Assembly (NCBI RefSeq): GCF_963666195.1
Contig: NZ_OY762653.1
Span: 2,778,501 to 2,842,500 of the forward strand
DNA length: 64,000 nt
Direction: 5' to 3'
DNA from: Trichococcus shcherbakoviae
GTDB taxonomy: Bacteria; Bacillota; Bacilli; Lactobacillales; Aerococcaceae
Shown: positions 54,273 to 62,681 of the stretch, piece by piece
How the letters are laid out: the number at the start of each line of letters is the position of its first letter
Position numbering within the stretch: position 1 is the stretch's first letter
The notes under the pieces: generated by a model
What the model was told of the DNA's origin: nothing
Seen by the model: the letters and a program-made list of their open reading frames with translations, nothing else
The model's database searches: none
Translations under genes and position numbers: made by a program

Positions 54273-55235
54273 GTGGGAAGTCCGATTTATGCAGAAATAG
54301 TCAATAAAATTCAAGTGTATTCCACCATCATCATCCACCGGCACCTACGACCGGATCCAGATGCATTGGGTTCGCAGAACGGTCTTGCCAGCCTGATCAG
54401 GCAAGCTTATCCTGAGAAAAAAGTATACGTTGTAGGCGAAAATGAAGACAGCCTTTCCTACCTCGGCAGCATGGACAGCATTCCGGATGAGGCCTATGAA
54501 GGTGCCTTGGTGATTGTCACGGACACTGCGAATCAGCCAAGAGTCAGCGACAAACGTTTTGTCAAAGGTGAGTATCTGATCAAAATCGATCACCATCCGA
54601 ATGAAGACCCCTACGGAGATATCTGCCTTGTGGAGACGCACTCCAGCAGCAGCAGCGAAATCATCGCCAAAATTTCCTTTTCAACTGAAGGTACGCTGCC
54701 GATGAACGCTGCAGCAGCGCGTCTGTTGTATGCCGGCATCGTCGGTGATACAGGCAGATTCCTCTATCCGGCGACTACGGCAGTGACAATGGCAGTAGCC
54801 TCGAAATTGATGCAGTTTGATTTTTCCGCGTCGGATATCAGTCAAATGATGAACACAAATTCTTTGAAAACGGCCAATTTATCAGGGTTCGTCCTGCAGA
54901 GTTTGACAATCAATGACGTCGGGGTTGCCAGCATCATCCTCTCCCAAGAAATCCTTGGGAAATTTGGTGCCGTCGACAGCGACACCGCACCGGTTGTCCC
55001 TTTGCCGGGTACAGTAGAGGGCGTTTTATGCTGGGGAATTTTTGTGGAGCAACCGAACGGTACCTATCGTTGCCGATTGCGCTCAAAAGGCCCGATCATC
55101 AATGAAGTCGCCAAACGGCATGGCGGAGGCGGCCACCCGCTTGCGAGCGGAGCGAACGCTAAGGATGAATCGGAAATAAACGACATCATTTTGGAATTGG
55201 AAGAATTGGCGATCGAATGGCAGAATACGCATTGA
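54273..55235 (+). CDS. nrnA: DHH/DHHA1 phosphoesterase NrnA
   Basis: NrnA (320 residues) degrades short oligoribonucleotides and pAp, and some members cleave cyclic-dinucleotide products. The DHH domain has HRHLRPDPDALGSQ, VTDTANQPR and KIDHHPNED; the DHHA1 domain ends with GGGGHPLASG. GTG 54273 with AGGAGG upstream is chosen over an in-frame codon within ytoI. A terminator shared with the convergent zwf follows. Confidence 0.92.
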   Translation: MGSPIYAEIVNKIQVYSTIIIHRHLRPDPDALGSQNGLASLIRQAYPEKKVYVVGENEDSLSYLGSMDSIPDEAYEGALVIVTDTANQPRVSDKRFVKGEYLIKIDHHPNEDPYGDICLVETHSSSSSEIIAKISFSTEGTLPMNAAAARLLYAGIVGDTGRFLYPATTAVTMAVASKLMQFDFSASDISQMMNTNSLKTANLSGFVLQSLTINDVGVASIILSQEILGKFGAVDSDTAPVVPLPGTVEGVLCWGIFVEQPNGTYRCRLRSKGPIINEVAKRHGGGGHPLASGANAKDESEINDIILELEELAIEWQNTH

Positions 55236-55255
55236 TGTAGCAGACGGGAACCAAA

Positions 55256-55297
55256 AAAGGCCGGACAAAAGCGTCGTTTCGCTTTTGTCCGGCCTTT
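55256..55297. terminator. Bidirectional terminator between nrnA and zwf
   Basis: A perfect 18-base inverted repeat (55256-55273 and 55280-55297). A runs on the left give the T tract for zwf on the minus strand; the plus-strand tail is weaker. Confidence 0.9.
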
Positions 55298-55300
55298 AGT

Positions 55301-56821
55301 TTATTCGTTTTCCTGTTTTTCTTTATAACTTTGACTCCAGTTGAATTCAGTCCAGCTGAATTCGTCCTGCTCAAGCAAAGCGTCACTTTCTCTTGGTCCC
55401 ATCGAGTGGCTCTCATACGCGAAAAGGGTATCCGTGCAATCTTCTTGGGCATCCCAAACTTTGCGGATCTCATCAACGAAGTGCCAAGACTGTGCGACTT
55501 CATCCCAGTGGGAAAAGTTTGTCGGATCGCCGTTCAGGCAATCCAATAAGAGTCGTTCATAAGCTTCAGGGCTGTTTGCCTGCGTCTCCTCATCGTAGAT
55601 GTGGTGCATACGGATGTTCTTCATCTCGGTACCTTGACCGACGCGTTTGGCGTTCAGACGTAAGGAGAAGCCTTCCAGCGGCGAAACATGGATGGTCAGG
55701 ACATTCGGTTCAGCGATTTCGTCGACACCTTCTGTAGGGAAGATATTCATCGATACATGTTTGAACTGGATATGGATGTATGTTTCTTTTGAAGCCATTT
55801 GTTTACCGGTCCGGATGTAGAAGGGAACGCCTTTCCAACGGAAATTATCGACTAGTATTTTGCCGGCAACAAAGGTTTCTGTTGATGAAGCAGGATTGAC
55901 GTTAGGTTCCTCCCGATATGCTTGCAAAGCTTTGGCAGGATTTCCGGCATACTGGGCTCGGATAAAGTTGCGGTTGACCTCTTCCGGCGTGTTGTACAGA
56001 CGCAGGGAACGAAGCGCCTTAATTTTCTCGGAACGGACATCCTCGCCTTGCAAGGACAGAGGTGGTTCCATAACCAACAAGGCAACAATCTGAAGGATAT
56101 GATTTTGCACCATATCGCGCAAAGCACCATTGTTGTCGTAATAAGCGCCGCGTTCTTCCACGCCCACAGTTTCGGAGAGGGTGATCTGAACATTGTCGAT
56201 GTACTTGTTGTTCCACAGCGACTCGAAAATCATATTGGAAAAACGGACGGCTGAGATGTTCTGCACCATTTCTTTGCCCAAATAATGATCGATACGGAAG
56301 ATTTGGTTCTCATCAAACGATTTGCGCAGCTTAGTGTTCAGTGCATCCGCGGATTCGAAATCGCGTCCGAATGGCTTCTCAATAATCAAACGGTTGAATC
56401 CGTCTGCTGTGATCAATTTTTGTTCTTTCAGTTTTTCAGCAATGATGCCGAAAAACTCCGGAGACATCGCCAGATAGAAGATGCGGTTCCCTGACAGCGA
56501 ATACTTGGCATCCAAGGATTCGGACAAGACCTTCAATTTGATGTAGTGTTCCGAGTCGTTGACATTGTGGGCGATGTAATAGAAATGGGCTGCAAAAGAT
56601 AGAGCATCTTCCTTATCCTCAGTCAAATCTTTGATGGAATCCAAGACCACTTCACGGAAATATTCATCAGTCCAGTCTCGTCTCGCTGTTCCAATGACGG
56701 CAAAATTATCTTTGATGAATCCTTTTTTGTATAAGCGAAATAATGATGGATACAGTTTGCGGTGAGCCAAATCACCAGTTGCTCCGAAAATAGTGAACAG
56801 AGCAGTATTTTGGGTAATCAT
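55301..56821 (-). CDS. zwf: Glucose-6-phosphate 1-dehydrogenase
   Basis: Zwf (506 residues) oxidises glucose-6-phosphate to 6-phosphogluconolactone with NADP+, the entry to the oxidative pentose phosphate pathway. The nucleotide loop is FGATGDLAHRKLYPSLF, the active-site segment RIDHYLGKEMVQN, with EKPFGRDFESA before it. Length is normal. On the minus strand AAAAAGGAGGGC precedes the ATG. No gnd or pgl is nearby. It converges with nrnA and diverges from cshB. Confidence 0.96.
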   Translation of the reverse strand: MITQNTALFTIFGATGDLAHRKLYPSLFRLYKKGFIKDNFAVIGTARRDWTDEYFREVVLDSIKDLTEDKEDALSFAAHFYYIAHNVNDSEHYIKLKVLSESLDAKYSLSGNRIFYLAMSPEFFGIIAEKLKEQKLITADGFNRLIIEKPFGRDFESADALNTKLRKSFDENQIFRIDHYLGKEMVQNISAVRFSNMIFESLWNNKYIDNVQITLSETVGVEERGAYYDNNGALRDMVQNHILQIVALLVMEPPLSLQGEDVRSEKIKALRSLRLYNTPEEVNRNFIRAQYAGNPAKALQAYREEPNVNPASSTETFVAGKILVDNFRWKGVPFYIRTGKQMASKETYIHIQFKHVSMNIFPTEGVDEIAEPNVLTIHVSPLEGFSLRLNAKRVGQGTEMKNIRMHHIYDEETQANSPEAYERLLLDCLNGDPTNFSHWDEVAQSWHFVDEIRKVWDAQEDCTDTLFAYESHSMGPRESDALLEQDEFSWTEFNWSQSYKEKQENE

Positions 56822-56866
56822 TACATGCCCTCCTTTTTATTATTATTAGATTCTATTCATTATATC

Positions 56867-56895
56867 ATTATACTATTATCATTTACGGTTAGCAA
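56867..56895 (-). promoter_or_regulatory. Promoter for zwf
   Basis: On the minus strand TTGCTA (56890-56895), 17 bases, perfect TATAAT (56867-56872). A second TATAAT-like copy lies eight bases further on (tandem TATAATGA). Confidence 0.65.
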
Positions 56896-56897
56896 TG

Positions 56898-56933
56898 AAA
56901 GAAAGCGTCTGTTTTCACGATGACGCTTTCTTT
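56898..56933. repeat. Perfect 12-bp inverted repeat between zwf and cshB
   Basis: AAAGAAAGCGTC (56898-56909) and GACGCTTTCTTT (56922-56933) with a 12-base loop, two bases from the zwf -35 box. No T tract follows in either direction. Confidence 0.6.
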
Positions 56934-57034
56934 GACGGGGTACTTTCGGTTGCGTATGTAAATATATTGCGAATAAATTTACGTGCTCAATTTTCAAATT
57001 CTTATCTGAAATTAAGGTTTAAACCTTGCGCGTG

Positions 57035-57043
57035 TGTTATAAT
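57035..57043 (+). promoter_or_regulatory. Extended -10 promoter for cshB
   Basis: TGTTATAAT (57035-57043) is a full extended -10 match, 44 bases before the GTG start. Confidence 0.7.
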
Positions 57044-57086
57044 GGTAAGGCATAAAATACGCAGAAGAAAAACAAGAGGTGTAAAC

Positions 57087-58403
57087 GTGGAATTTAAAGA
57101 CTTTCAATTGAAGCCATTTTTGCTGGAGGCAATCAGCAAATTGAATTTCAAAGAACCGACCGATATCCAAAAACAAATTATCCCGATCATTAGAACCGGA
57201 AAGAGCGTGATTGGCCAATCTCAGACAGGAACAGGGAAAAGCCATAGCTTCTTGCTGCCCTTGATTGATGCAATCGACCCATCAAAAAATGAAGTCCAAG
57301 TTGTCATCACTTCACCTAGCCGTGAGCTAGCAGAACAACTGTATCAGACAGCCAGCCAACTGGTCTCAAACGCGCCCGAAGAAATCCGTATCGTCAGCTA
57401 CGTAGGCGGTACAGACAAAAAACGACAAATGTCGAAACTAGTCAACAACCAACCGCATATCGTAATCGGAACTCCCGGCAGGATCCTTGACTTGATCAAT
57501 GAGCAAGCTCTGAAGATCCATACCGCATCCAAAATGGTCATTGACGAAGCGGATATGACACTGGATCTAGGCTTCCTGCATGATGTCGATCAGATTGCCG
57601 GCCGTTTGCCGGAGAAACTCCAGATGCTGGTATTCTCCGCTACGATCCCAGAGAAACTGAAGGGTTTCTTGAAGAAATACGTCGAAAACCCTGTCGTTGT
57701 CCAGTTGAAACCGGAACATATCATTGCACCGGCAATCGATAATCTGTTGCTGTCCACTAAAGGACAAGCAAAAATTGATGTTCTGTATCAAGTGTTGACA
57801 ATGGGAGAACCGTATCTGGCATTGATTTTTGCCAATACAAAACAAAATGCCGAGGAAATCGCTGATGGACTGAGACAACGTGGCATTCAGCCGGCGGTCT
57901 TGCATGGCGATGTGCCTGCTCGTGAACGCAAACGCATCATGAGAAGAGTCCATAATCTGGAGTACCAATTCATGGTGGCTACCGATTTGGCTGCACGCGG
58001 CATCGATATCGAAGGCGTTTCACACGTCATCAACTATGAACTGCCGAAGGACATGGAATTCTTCGTACACCGTACGGGCAGAACGGGACGCAGCAACTTA
58101 AAAGGAACTGCGATCACTTTGTACGCACCAGGTGAGGAAAAGGCAATCGACGATCTGGAGAAGTACGGGGTTGTTTTCAAACCGGTAGCTATCGAAAAAG
58201 ATCAACTTGTCGAAACTTACGAAAGAAAACGCCGTGAGATGAGAAACGCTCCGAGTCAATTGGAACCCGATCACCGCATCCGCGGAATGGTAAACAAGGC
58301 TAAGAAACAAGTGAAGCCTGGCTACAAACGCAAACTGAAAGAAAATATCGCCAGCCAACAGAAACGCAAAAGAAGAGCAAGCAAAACCCGCAACCACGGA
58401 TAA
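57087..58403 (+). CDS. cshB: DEAD-box RNA helicase CshB
   Basis: A DEAD-box helicase of 438 residues acting in ribosome assembly, mRNA turnover and cold adaptation. Q-motif FKEPTDIQKQIIP, motif I SQTGTGKS (45-52), motif II DEAD in VIDEADMTLDLGF, SATIP, and HRTGRTGR; a short lysine/arginine-rich tail (about 395-438) contacts RNA. GTG 57087 has AAGAGGTG upstream and gives the family N-terminus MEFKDFQLKPF; an open frame back to 56895 runs through the promoter and is not coding. Confidence 0.93.
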   Translation: MEFKDFQLKPFLLEAISKLNFKEPTDIQKQIIPIIRTGKSVIGQSQTGTGKSHSFLLPLIDAIDPSKNEVQVVITSPSRELAEQLYQTASQLVSNAPEEIRIVSYVGGTDKKRQMSKLVNNQPHIVIGTPGRILDLINEQALKIHTASKMVIDEADMTLDLGFLHDVDQIAGRLPEKLQMLVFSATIPEKLKGFLKKYVENPVVVQLKPEHIIAPAIDNLLLSTKGQAKIDVLYQVLTMGEPYLALIFANTKQNAEEIADGLRQRGIQPAVLHGDVPARERKRIMRRVHNLEYQFMVATDLAARGIDIEGVSHVINYELPKDMEFFVHRTGRTGRSNLKGTAITLYAPGEEKAIDDLEKYGVVFKPVAIEKDQLVETYERKRREMRNAPSQLEPDHRIRGMVNKAKKQVKPGYKRKLKENIASQQKRKRRASKTRNHG

Positions 58404-58414
58404 AAGATAAGAAA

Positions 58415-58528
58415 AGCTGAACGGGTTCGTTCAGCCCTGAAAGAAATTTAGGAAATCAGTCCGACTGAGCATCGTAGAGCGCAATAGGACTGATTTATCT
58501 AATTTCCGAAGGGCTTACCCGTGAAGCT
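58415..58528. repeat. 114-bp imperfect inverted repeat downstream of cshB
   Basis: Left-arm blocks AGCT, ACGGGT, AGCCCT, AAATT and AAATCAGTCC have complementary partners in order on the right (GGACTGATTT, AATTT, AGGGCT, ACCCGT, AGCT) ending at 58528, around a 24-base centre. A shorter hairpin GCTGAAC-N6-GTTCAGC (58416-58435) competes with it. No T tract follows, so it is not a simple terminator; it may be a small repeat element or structured RNA. Confidence 0.6.
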
Positions 58529-58540
58529 AGCCAACAATAT

Positions 58541-58596
58541 AAAAAAAGAGGCCGCAGCAAGATGATCCTTCGATCATATGCTGCGGCCTCTTTTTG
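58541..58596. terminator. Bidirectional terminator between cshB and the DUF1189 gene
   Basis: AAAAAGAGGCCGCAGCA (58543-58559) and TGCTGCGGCCTCTTTTT (58579-58595) are perfect arms with an inner ATGATC/GATCAT stem; A and T runs serve both strands. Confidence 0.93.
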
Positions 58597-58637
58597 GGCA
58601 GGAAGCGGACGCTTACGAAAAGGTTGCGGCCTTCCTG

Positions 58638-59456
58638 CTATTCTTTGAGGGCTTTGTAGAAATAGAATATACCGATGAGGGCAATCGCTTCATCCTGGAT
58701 CATCGGGTAGAGGCCGAATCCGTTCAATAGACTAAAGAAAACCACTGGGACGACTGAGGCTATCAGCGCCATCCTAAGTATTTCTCGGAAAGGGAGTTTT
58801 TTCCGCATGAATCCTGTCAATACATTCCCGAACAGCGCGATTATCAAGAGCGTAAGAAGGACACTGAACGATGAAATGAAAAGACTGAACAAGAGCATGA
58901 TCACACTGGAAAAAAGCTGATCGCTGGAAAAATTACGCAATAACTTTTTGAACGTCTGGTCCGTAATGTCATCAGCCTGTTCGTAAGGCAACCGGAATGG
59001 GACGTCTTGAGCGTAGAGGGTGAAGGCATCCTTTGAAAATACGAGGCTCAAAATCAAAACAGGGGATGACATTTCTTTTTCGATTTCTCTCTGCGTGTAA
59101 ATTTCCTGACTATCGAAAGCCAATAGGACTGTGTCGGTTTTATAAATGAAACCTTTTTCCGTGGGATCCTCCAACCGCAATGCGCTGTCCGAAATGGTGA
59201 ATGCAGGTATATTATCCGCTATCACGCCCGCATCTGCCGAAAATTTTTGAAGCGTAGCATATCCATCCAAAAACAGGGGGATGCTGACGGTCAGTGAGAG
59301 CAAGATGAAGAGCAAAAAGGCAGGGCCTTTTTTTAATGTCTTGGCACCCAACAATTGCTTTGGATCCATAAAACTGTCTTTGACTAAACTAACGATTGAG
59401 ATTTTGATCACCGCTTTCTGCATCATACTTGTCCAGTCTATCGAAAATGGATTCAT
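58638..59456 (-). CDS. DUF1189 family membrane protein
   Basis: An integral membrane protein of up to 272 residues of the DUF1189 family, function unknown. One N-terminal helix (about 47-68) precedes an extracytoplasmic domain (about 70-180), followed by three or four C-terminal helices (LFSSVIMLLFSLFISSFSVL onwards). The start is uncertain: the outermost ATG at 59456 lacks a ribosome site, and the in-frame methionine before DPKQLLGAK (29th codon) is the likeliest alternative. It is transcribed alone, divergently from sodA. Confidence 0.75.
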   Translation of the reverse strand: MNPFSIDWTSMMQKAVIKISIVSLVKDSFMDPKQLLGAKTLKKGPAFLLFILLSLTVSIPLFLDGYATLQKFSADAGVIADNIPAFTISDSALRLEDPTEKGFIYKTDTVLLAFDSQEIYTQREIEKEMSSPVLILSLVFSKDAFTLYAQDVPFRLPYEQADDITDQTFKKLLRNFSSDQLFSSVIMLLFSLFISSFSVLLTLLIIALFGNVLTGFMRKKLPFREILRMALIASVVPVVFFSLLNGFGLYPMIQDEAIALIGIFYFYKALKE

Positions 59457-59495
59457 TTAGCAATCAAAAATTGCTACGGCTTCGAGGCTTTATTT

Positions 59496-59524
59496 TTGAT
59501 AAAGTGAGCGATTGATGATACAGT
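59496..59524 (+). promoter_or_regulatory. Promoter for sodA
   Basis: TTGATA (59496-59501), 17 bases, TACAGT (59519-59524). Confidence 0.6.
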
Positions 59525-59568
59525 GAAATCAGTCAGGAATCACTAAACTATTTTAGGAGGAATTTAAC

Positions 59569-60177
59569 ATGGCTTTTACATTACCAGCATTACCTTACGC
59601 GTACGACGCTTTGACACCATACATCGATGAGGAAACGATGCATTTGCATCATGAGAAACATCATAATACTTACATTACGAATGTGAACGCAGCATTGGAG
59701 AAACACCCTGAGCTGGCTGAAAAAACGATCGAGGAATTATTGGCTGACTTGAACAGCGTTCCGGAGGACATCCGTACGGCTGTCCGCAACAACGGCGGCG
59801 GACATGCAAACCACAGCTTATTCTGGACAGTTTTGGCGCCTAATGCGGGCGGAGAACCTACAGGAGCTGTCAAAGACGGAATCGAAGAGGCTTTCGGCAG
59901 CTTTGATGCCATGAAAGAAAAATTCACAGCAGCAGCAGTAGGTCGTTTCGGATCCGGATGGGCTTGGCTGGTAGTTTCCGATGGTAAATTGGAAATCACC
60001 TCCACACCAAACCAAGATTCGCCTATCAGCGAAGGCAAAACGCCGATTTTGGGTCTTGATGTATGGGAACATGCTTATTACCTGAACTACAAGAACGTGC
60101 GTCCGGAGTACATCAAAGCATTCTGGAACCTTGTGAACTGGGATGAAGTCAACAGTCGTTTAGCTGCGGCAAAATAA
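59569..60177 (+). CDS. sodA: Superoxide dismutase (Mn/Fe family)
   Basis: A cytosolic dismutase of 202 residues converting superoxide to oxygen and peroxide. Metal ligands are H27, H82 ([11 protein letters not shown]), D164 and H168 ([14 protein letters not shown]). The GGGHANHS and NQDSP segments favour manganese, but metal use cannot be settled from sequence. TTAGGAGG precedes the ATG. It has its own promoter and terminator next to an OhrR-like regulator, suggesting a local oxidative stress theme. Confidence 0.96.
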   Translation: MAFTLPALPYAYDALTPYIDEETMHLHHEKHHNTYITNVNAALEKHPELAEKTIEELLADLNSVPEDIRTAVRNNGGGHANHSLFWTVLAPNAGGEPTGAVKDGIEEAFGSFDAMKEKFTAAAVGRFGSGWAWLVVSDGKLEITSTPNQDSPISEGKTPILGLDVWEHAYYLNYKNVRPEYIKAFWNLVNWDEVNSRLAAAK

Positions 60178-60201
60178 GCATAAAGTTATTGCAATCCACT
60201 T

Positions 60202-60238
60202 AAAGGATTCAGGGCACCCGCTCTGAGTCCTTTTTTTG
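60202..60238 (+). terminator. Terminator after sodA
   Basis: AAAGGATTCAG pairs imperfectly with CTGAGTCCTTT around a GC-rich loop, followed by T. Confidence 0.8.
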
Positions 60239-60296
60239 CTATCGTAATATTGCTGTTCTAGTTTTTTCGGTTTGCGGCACTTCCAAGTGCGATTGT

Positions 60297-60325
60297 TTTA
60301 CTTTCCAGATTTTATCGATTAATAT
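60297..60325 (+). promoter_or_regulatory. Promoter of the marR-ABC operon
   Basis: TTTACT (60297-60302), 17 bases, TAATAT (60320-60325). The -10 box overlaps the left end of the palindrome at 60321-60346. Confidence 0.6.
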
Positions 60326-60346
60326 ATATCTTGTAAGATGTATATT
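60321..60346 (+). promoter_or_regulatory. 26-bp palindromic operator candidate
   Basis: AATATATATCTT, GT, AAGATGTATATT: 11 of 12 positions are symmetric. It covers the -10 box and predicted transcript start, as expected for autorepression by the MarR protein downstream. Confidence 0.7.
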
Positions 60347-60384
60347 GGTCGTTGAGGCGAATTTGGAAAGGAGGCGGTATCAGG

Positions 60385-60840
60385 ATGGATGAATCTATTT
60401 TTGAAAGGCCGCTTGAGGATCAGCTTTGTTTCGAGGTCTATCGGGCTGCAAATGGTTTCGGCAAAATGTATAACCGTGCATTGAAAGATTTCCATTTGAC
60501 ATTCCCGCAGTATTTGGTCTTGCTGGCCTTATGGGATGAGGACAATATATTGATCAAACACATCGGGGAGCGGTTAGGGATGGGTATCGGAACGTTGAAC
60601 CCCATTTTGAACCGCCTCGAGAAACAGGGGTGGATCACGAAGGAACCGTCCCTTTTGGACAAGCGCGCTACGATCGTTACCTTGAGTGAAAAAGGCATCA
60701 CTTCAAAGAAAGCAATCAATTTGGCTATTTTGTCGGAAGTGAACGCCTGTAGCCTGGAAGGCATCGATGGACTGTTGTTGATGAAACAGTTGAAAATATT
60801 GAACAAATCAATGGGCGGCATAGACCAGAACAGTCTGTAA
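60385..60840 (+). CDS. MarR-family regulator, OhrR-like
   Basis: A winged-helix repressor of 151 residues. The N-terminal LEDQLCFEVYRAAN places a cysteine at residue 15, the same position as the peroxide-sensing cysteine of OhrR, and LTFPQYLVLLALW follows as in that family; the recognition helix region is GMGIGTLNPILNRLEKQGWI. A single cysteine near the N-terminus suggests one-Cys redox sensing. ATG 60385 has AAAGGAGG upstream. It heads an operon with an ABC exporter, its probable target, and overlooks a palindromic operator. Confidence 0.85.
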   Translation: MDESIFERPLEDQLCFEVYRAANGFGKMYNRALKDFHLTFPQYLVLLALWDEDNILIKHIGERLGMGIGTLNPILNRLEKQGWITKEPSLLDKRATIVTLSEKGITSKKAINLAILSEVNACSLEGIDGLLLMKQLKILNKSMGGIDQNSL

Positions 60841-60863
60841 AACAAAAATAAAGGGGTGGAGTA

Positions 60864-61955
60864 ATGTTTTTAGCTTGGAAAGAAATTAAACATTCAAAAA
60901 CAAGATTTTCTTTGATAATTGGAGTAATGGTGCTGGTATCGTATTTGGTGTTCTTCTTGGTTGGCCTTGCCTATGGGTTGGCACAGGATAATCGGACCAG
61001 CATTGATAAATGGGATGCGGACGGCATCATTCTGACTGACGAGTCGAACACGAATATCAATATGTCCATGATGCCAAGAGGAGCCATTGATGAAGTGGAT
61101 GCTGACGAAGCGGCTGTAATCGGAATAGCTCCTAATGTCATCAGGAAAAAAGGGACGTCAGGCGATGATGCAAAAATAAATACAACTTTTTTTGGTATCG
61201 AATCGGATCAATTCCTGATGCCTGAAGTGATCGAGGGAAGAGCTTTCCAAAATGATGATGAAGTCGTTGCAGACATCAGTCTGAAGGAAGAAGAGGGCGT
61301 AGTCATTGGCGACACGCTCCAGTTGGCGGGATCGGACAAGGAAGTAGAAGTAGTCGGGTTCACTGAAGACGCTAAGTTCAGTGTCGCGCCGGTTTTGTAC
61401 ACGACTGTATCTTCCTATCAGGATGTGCGTTTTGAACAGATTGATGAGTCTGAGGAAGGGCGCATCAGTGCAATCGTAGTGCGGGGAATCGATGACACGA
61501 TTGAAGCGGTGGACACTGGAAACGAAGATCTGAACGTATATCCGATTGCGGATTACATCAATGAAATTCCAGGATACACTGCTCAGGTGTTGACATTCGG
61601 TTTGATGATCGGATTTTTGGTCGTCATTGCGTCAGTAGTGATCGGTATTTTCATCTATGTCCTTACCATGCAGAAATCGAGCATGTTTGGGGTCATGAAA
61701 GCACAAGGGATTTCAAGCGGTTATATCGCAAAATCAGTCGTCATCCAAACGTTCCTGTTGGCGGCTATTGGAGTCGGCATCGGGTTGATATTGACAGGTG
61801 TGACAGCGTTAGTCTTGCCGGCCGCTGTTCCTTACCGCACAAACTTATATTTTTTGAGTGGCATAGCCGGCTTGCTGGTCATCATGGCCATGATCGGTGG
61901 AGTATTTTCCGTAAGGGCAGTTGTAAAAATAGACCCATTAAAGGCAATCGGATAG
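60864..61955 (+). CDS. ABC transporter permease (FtsX/MacB-like)
   Basis: A membrane protein of 363 residues of the FtsX-like permease family. One N-terminal helix (about 17-40), a large extracytoplasmic domain (about 45-240), then three C-terminal helices (about 245-360) containing SSMFGVMKAQGISSGYIAKS. This is the MacB/LolCE architecture used for efflux, lipoprotein handling or mechanotransmission. It starts 23 bases after the marR-like gene and precedes its ATPase by 12 bases. Substrate unknown. Confidence 0.88.
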   Translation: MFLAWKEIKHSKTRFSLIIGVMVLVSYLVFFLVGLAYGLAQDNRTSIDKWDADGIILTDESNTNINMSMMPRGAIDEVDADEAAVIGIAPNVIRKKGTSGDDAKINTTFFGIESDQFLMPEVIEGRAFQNDDEVVADISLKEEEGVVIGDTLQLAGSDKEVEVVGFTEDAKFSVAPVLYTTVSSYQDVRFEQIDESEEGRISAIVVRGIDDTIEAVDTGNEDLNVYPIADYINEIPGYTAQVLTFGLMIGFLVVIASVVIGIFIYVLTMQKSSMFGVMKAQGISSGYIAKSVVIQTFLLAAIGVGIGLILTGVTALVLPAAVPYRTNLYFLSGIAGLLVIMAMIGGVFSVRAVVKIDPLKAIG

Positions 61956-61967
61956 GAGAGTCAGCAG

Positions 61968-62645
61968 ATGAAATTAATTGAAATGATAGATGTTTCCCGG
62001 TCATTCGGGGAAGGGGAACTTAAGATAGAAGCGCTTAAAACAACGAATATTTCCATAAAGGCCGGTGAGTTTGTAGCCGTCATCGGCCCGAGCGGATCAG
62101 GCAAGAGCACTTTCTTGACCATCACAGGAGGTCTTCAGACACCGTCTTCCGGAAAGGTCTTGATCAATGGGAAACCATTCAGTGAGGTGACCGAGAAAAA
62201 ACGCGCCAAACTAAGATTTGAAGAGATCGGGTTTATTCTGCAAGCCTCGAATCTGGTCCCGTTTCTGACGGTTCAGGATCAACTGCATTTGGCCAATAAA
62301 GTCGAGCGAAGCAAAGTGGACAAACAAAAACGGGATGAATTGTTGAAAGAATTGGGCATCTTCGAATTGAAGGACAAATTCCCGAGCGATCTCTCCGGCG
62401 GGCAGAGGCAGCGTGTTGCCATCGCCCGTGCCCTTTACCATGACCCATCAGTCATACTTGCTGACGAACCGACCGCCAGTCTGGACACACAGAAGGCATT
62501 CGAAGTGGTTGAAATTCTTGCCCGAGAAACAAAATTAAAGAAAAAGGCGACCATCATGGTGACCCACGATGAGCGTTTGATTGAATATTGTGATAAAGTA
62601 TATGTGATGGAAGATGGCATTTTATCCGAAAGAACAAGCGACTAA
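61968..62645 (+). CDS. ABC transporter ATPase (MacB/LolD-like)
   Basis: A cytosolic ATPase of 225 residues pairing with the permease upstream. Walker A GPSGSGKST near 38-46, signature LSGGQRQRVAIARA, and Walker B VILADEPTASLD are intact, with the H-loop in MVTHDERL. The family normally forms a homodimer with two copies of the permease. GGAGAGTCAGCAG precedes the ATG. Confidence 0.93.
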   Translation: MKLIEMIDVSRSFGEGELKIEALKTTNISIKAGEFVAVIGPSGSGKSTFLTITGGLQTPSSGKVLINGKPFSEVTEKKRAKLRFEEIGFILQASNLVPFLTVQDQLHLANKVERSKVDKQKRDELLKELGIFELKDKFPSDLSGGQRQRVAIARALYHDPSVILADEPTASLDTQKAFEVVEILARETKLKKKATIMVTHDERLIEYCDKVYVMEDGILSERTSD

Positions 62646-62681
62646 ATTCAGCGACGGATCATGGAAAGGGAGGAAGAAAAG

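Noticed and set aside
56859-56880. PerR/Fur-type box in the AT-rich zwf promoter
   Set aside because: The TATAATGA units are direct, not inverted, and are better explained as overlapping -10 boxes.
56895-57086. N-terminal extension of cshB back to an upstream ATG
   Set aside because: It would run through the extended -10 promoter and the zwf-side hairpin, and lacks similarity to DEAD-box helicases; the GTG with AAGAGGTG is the start.
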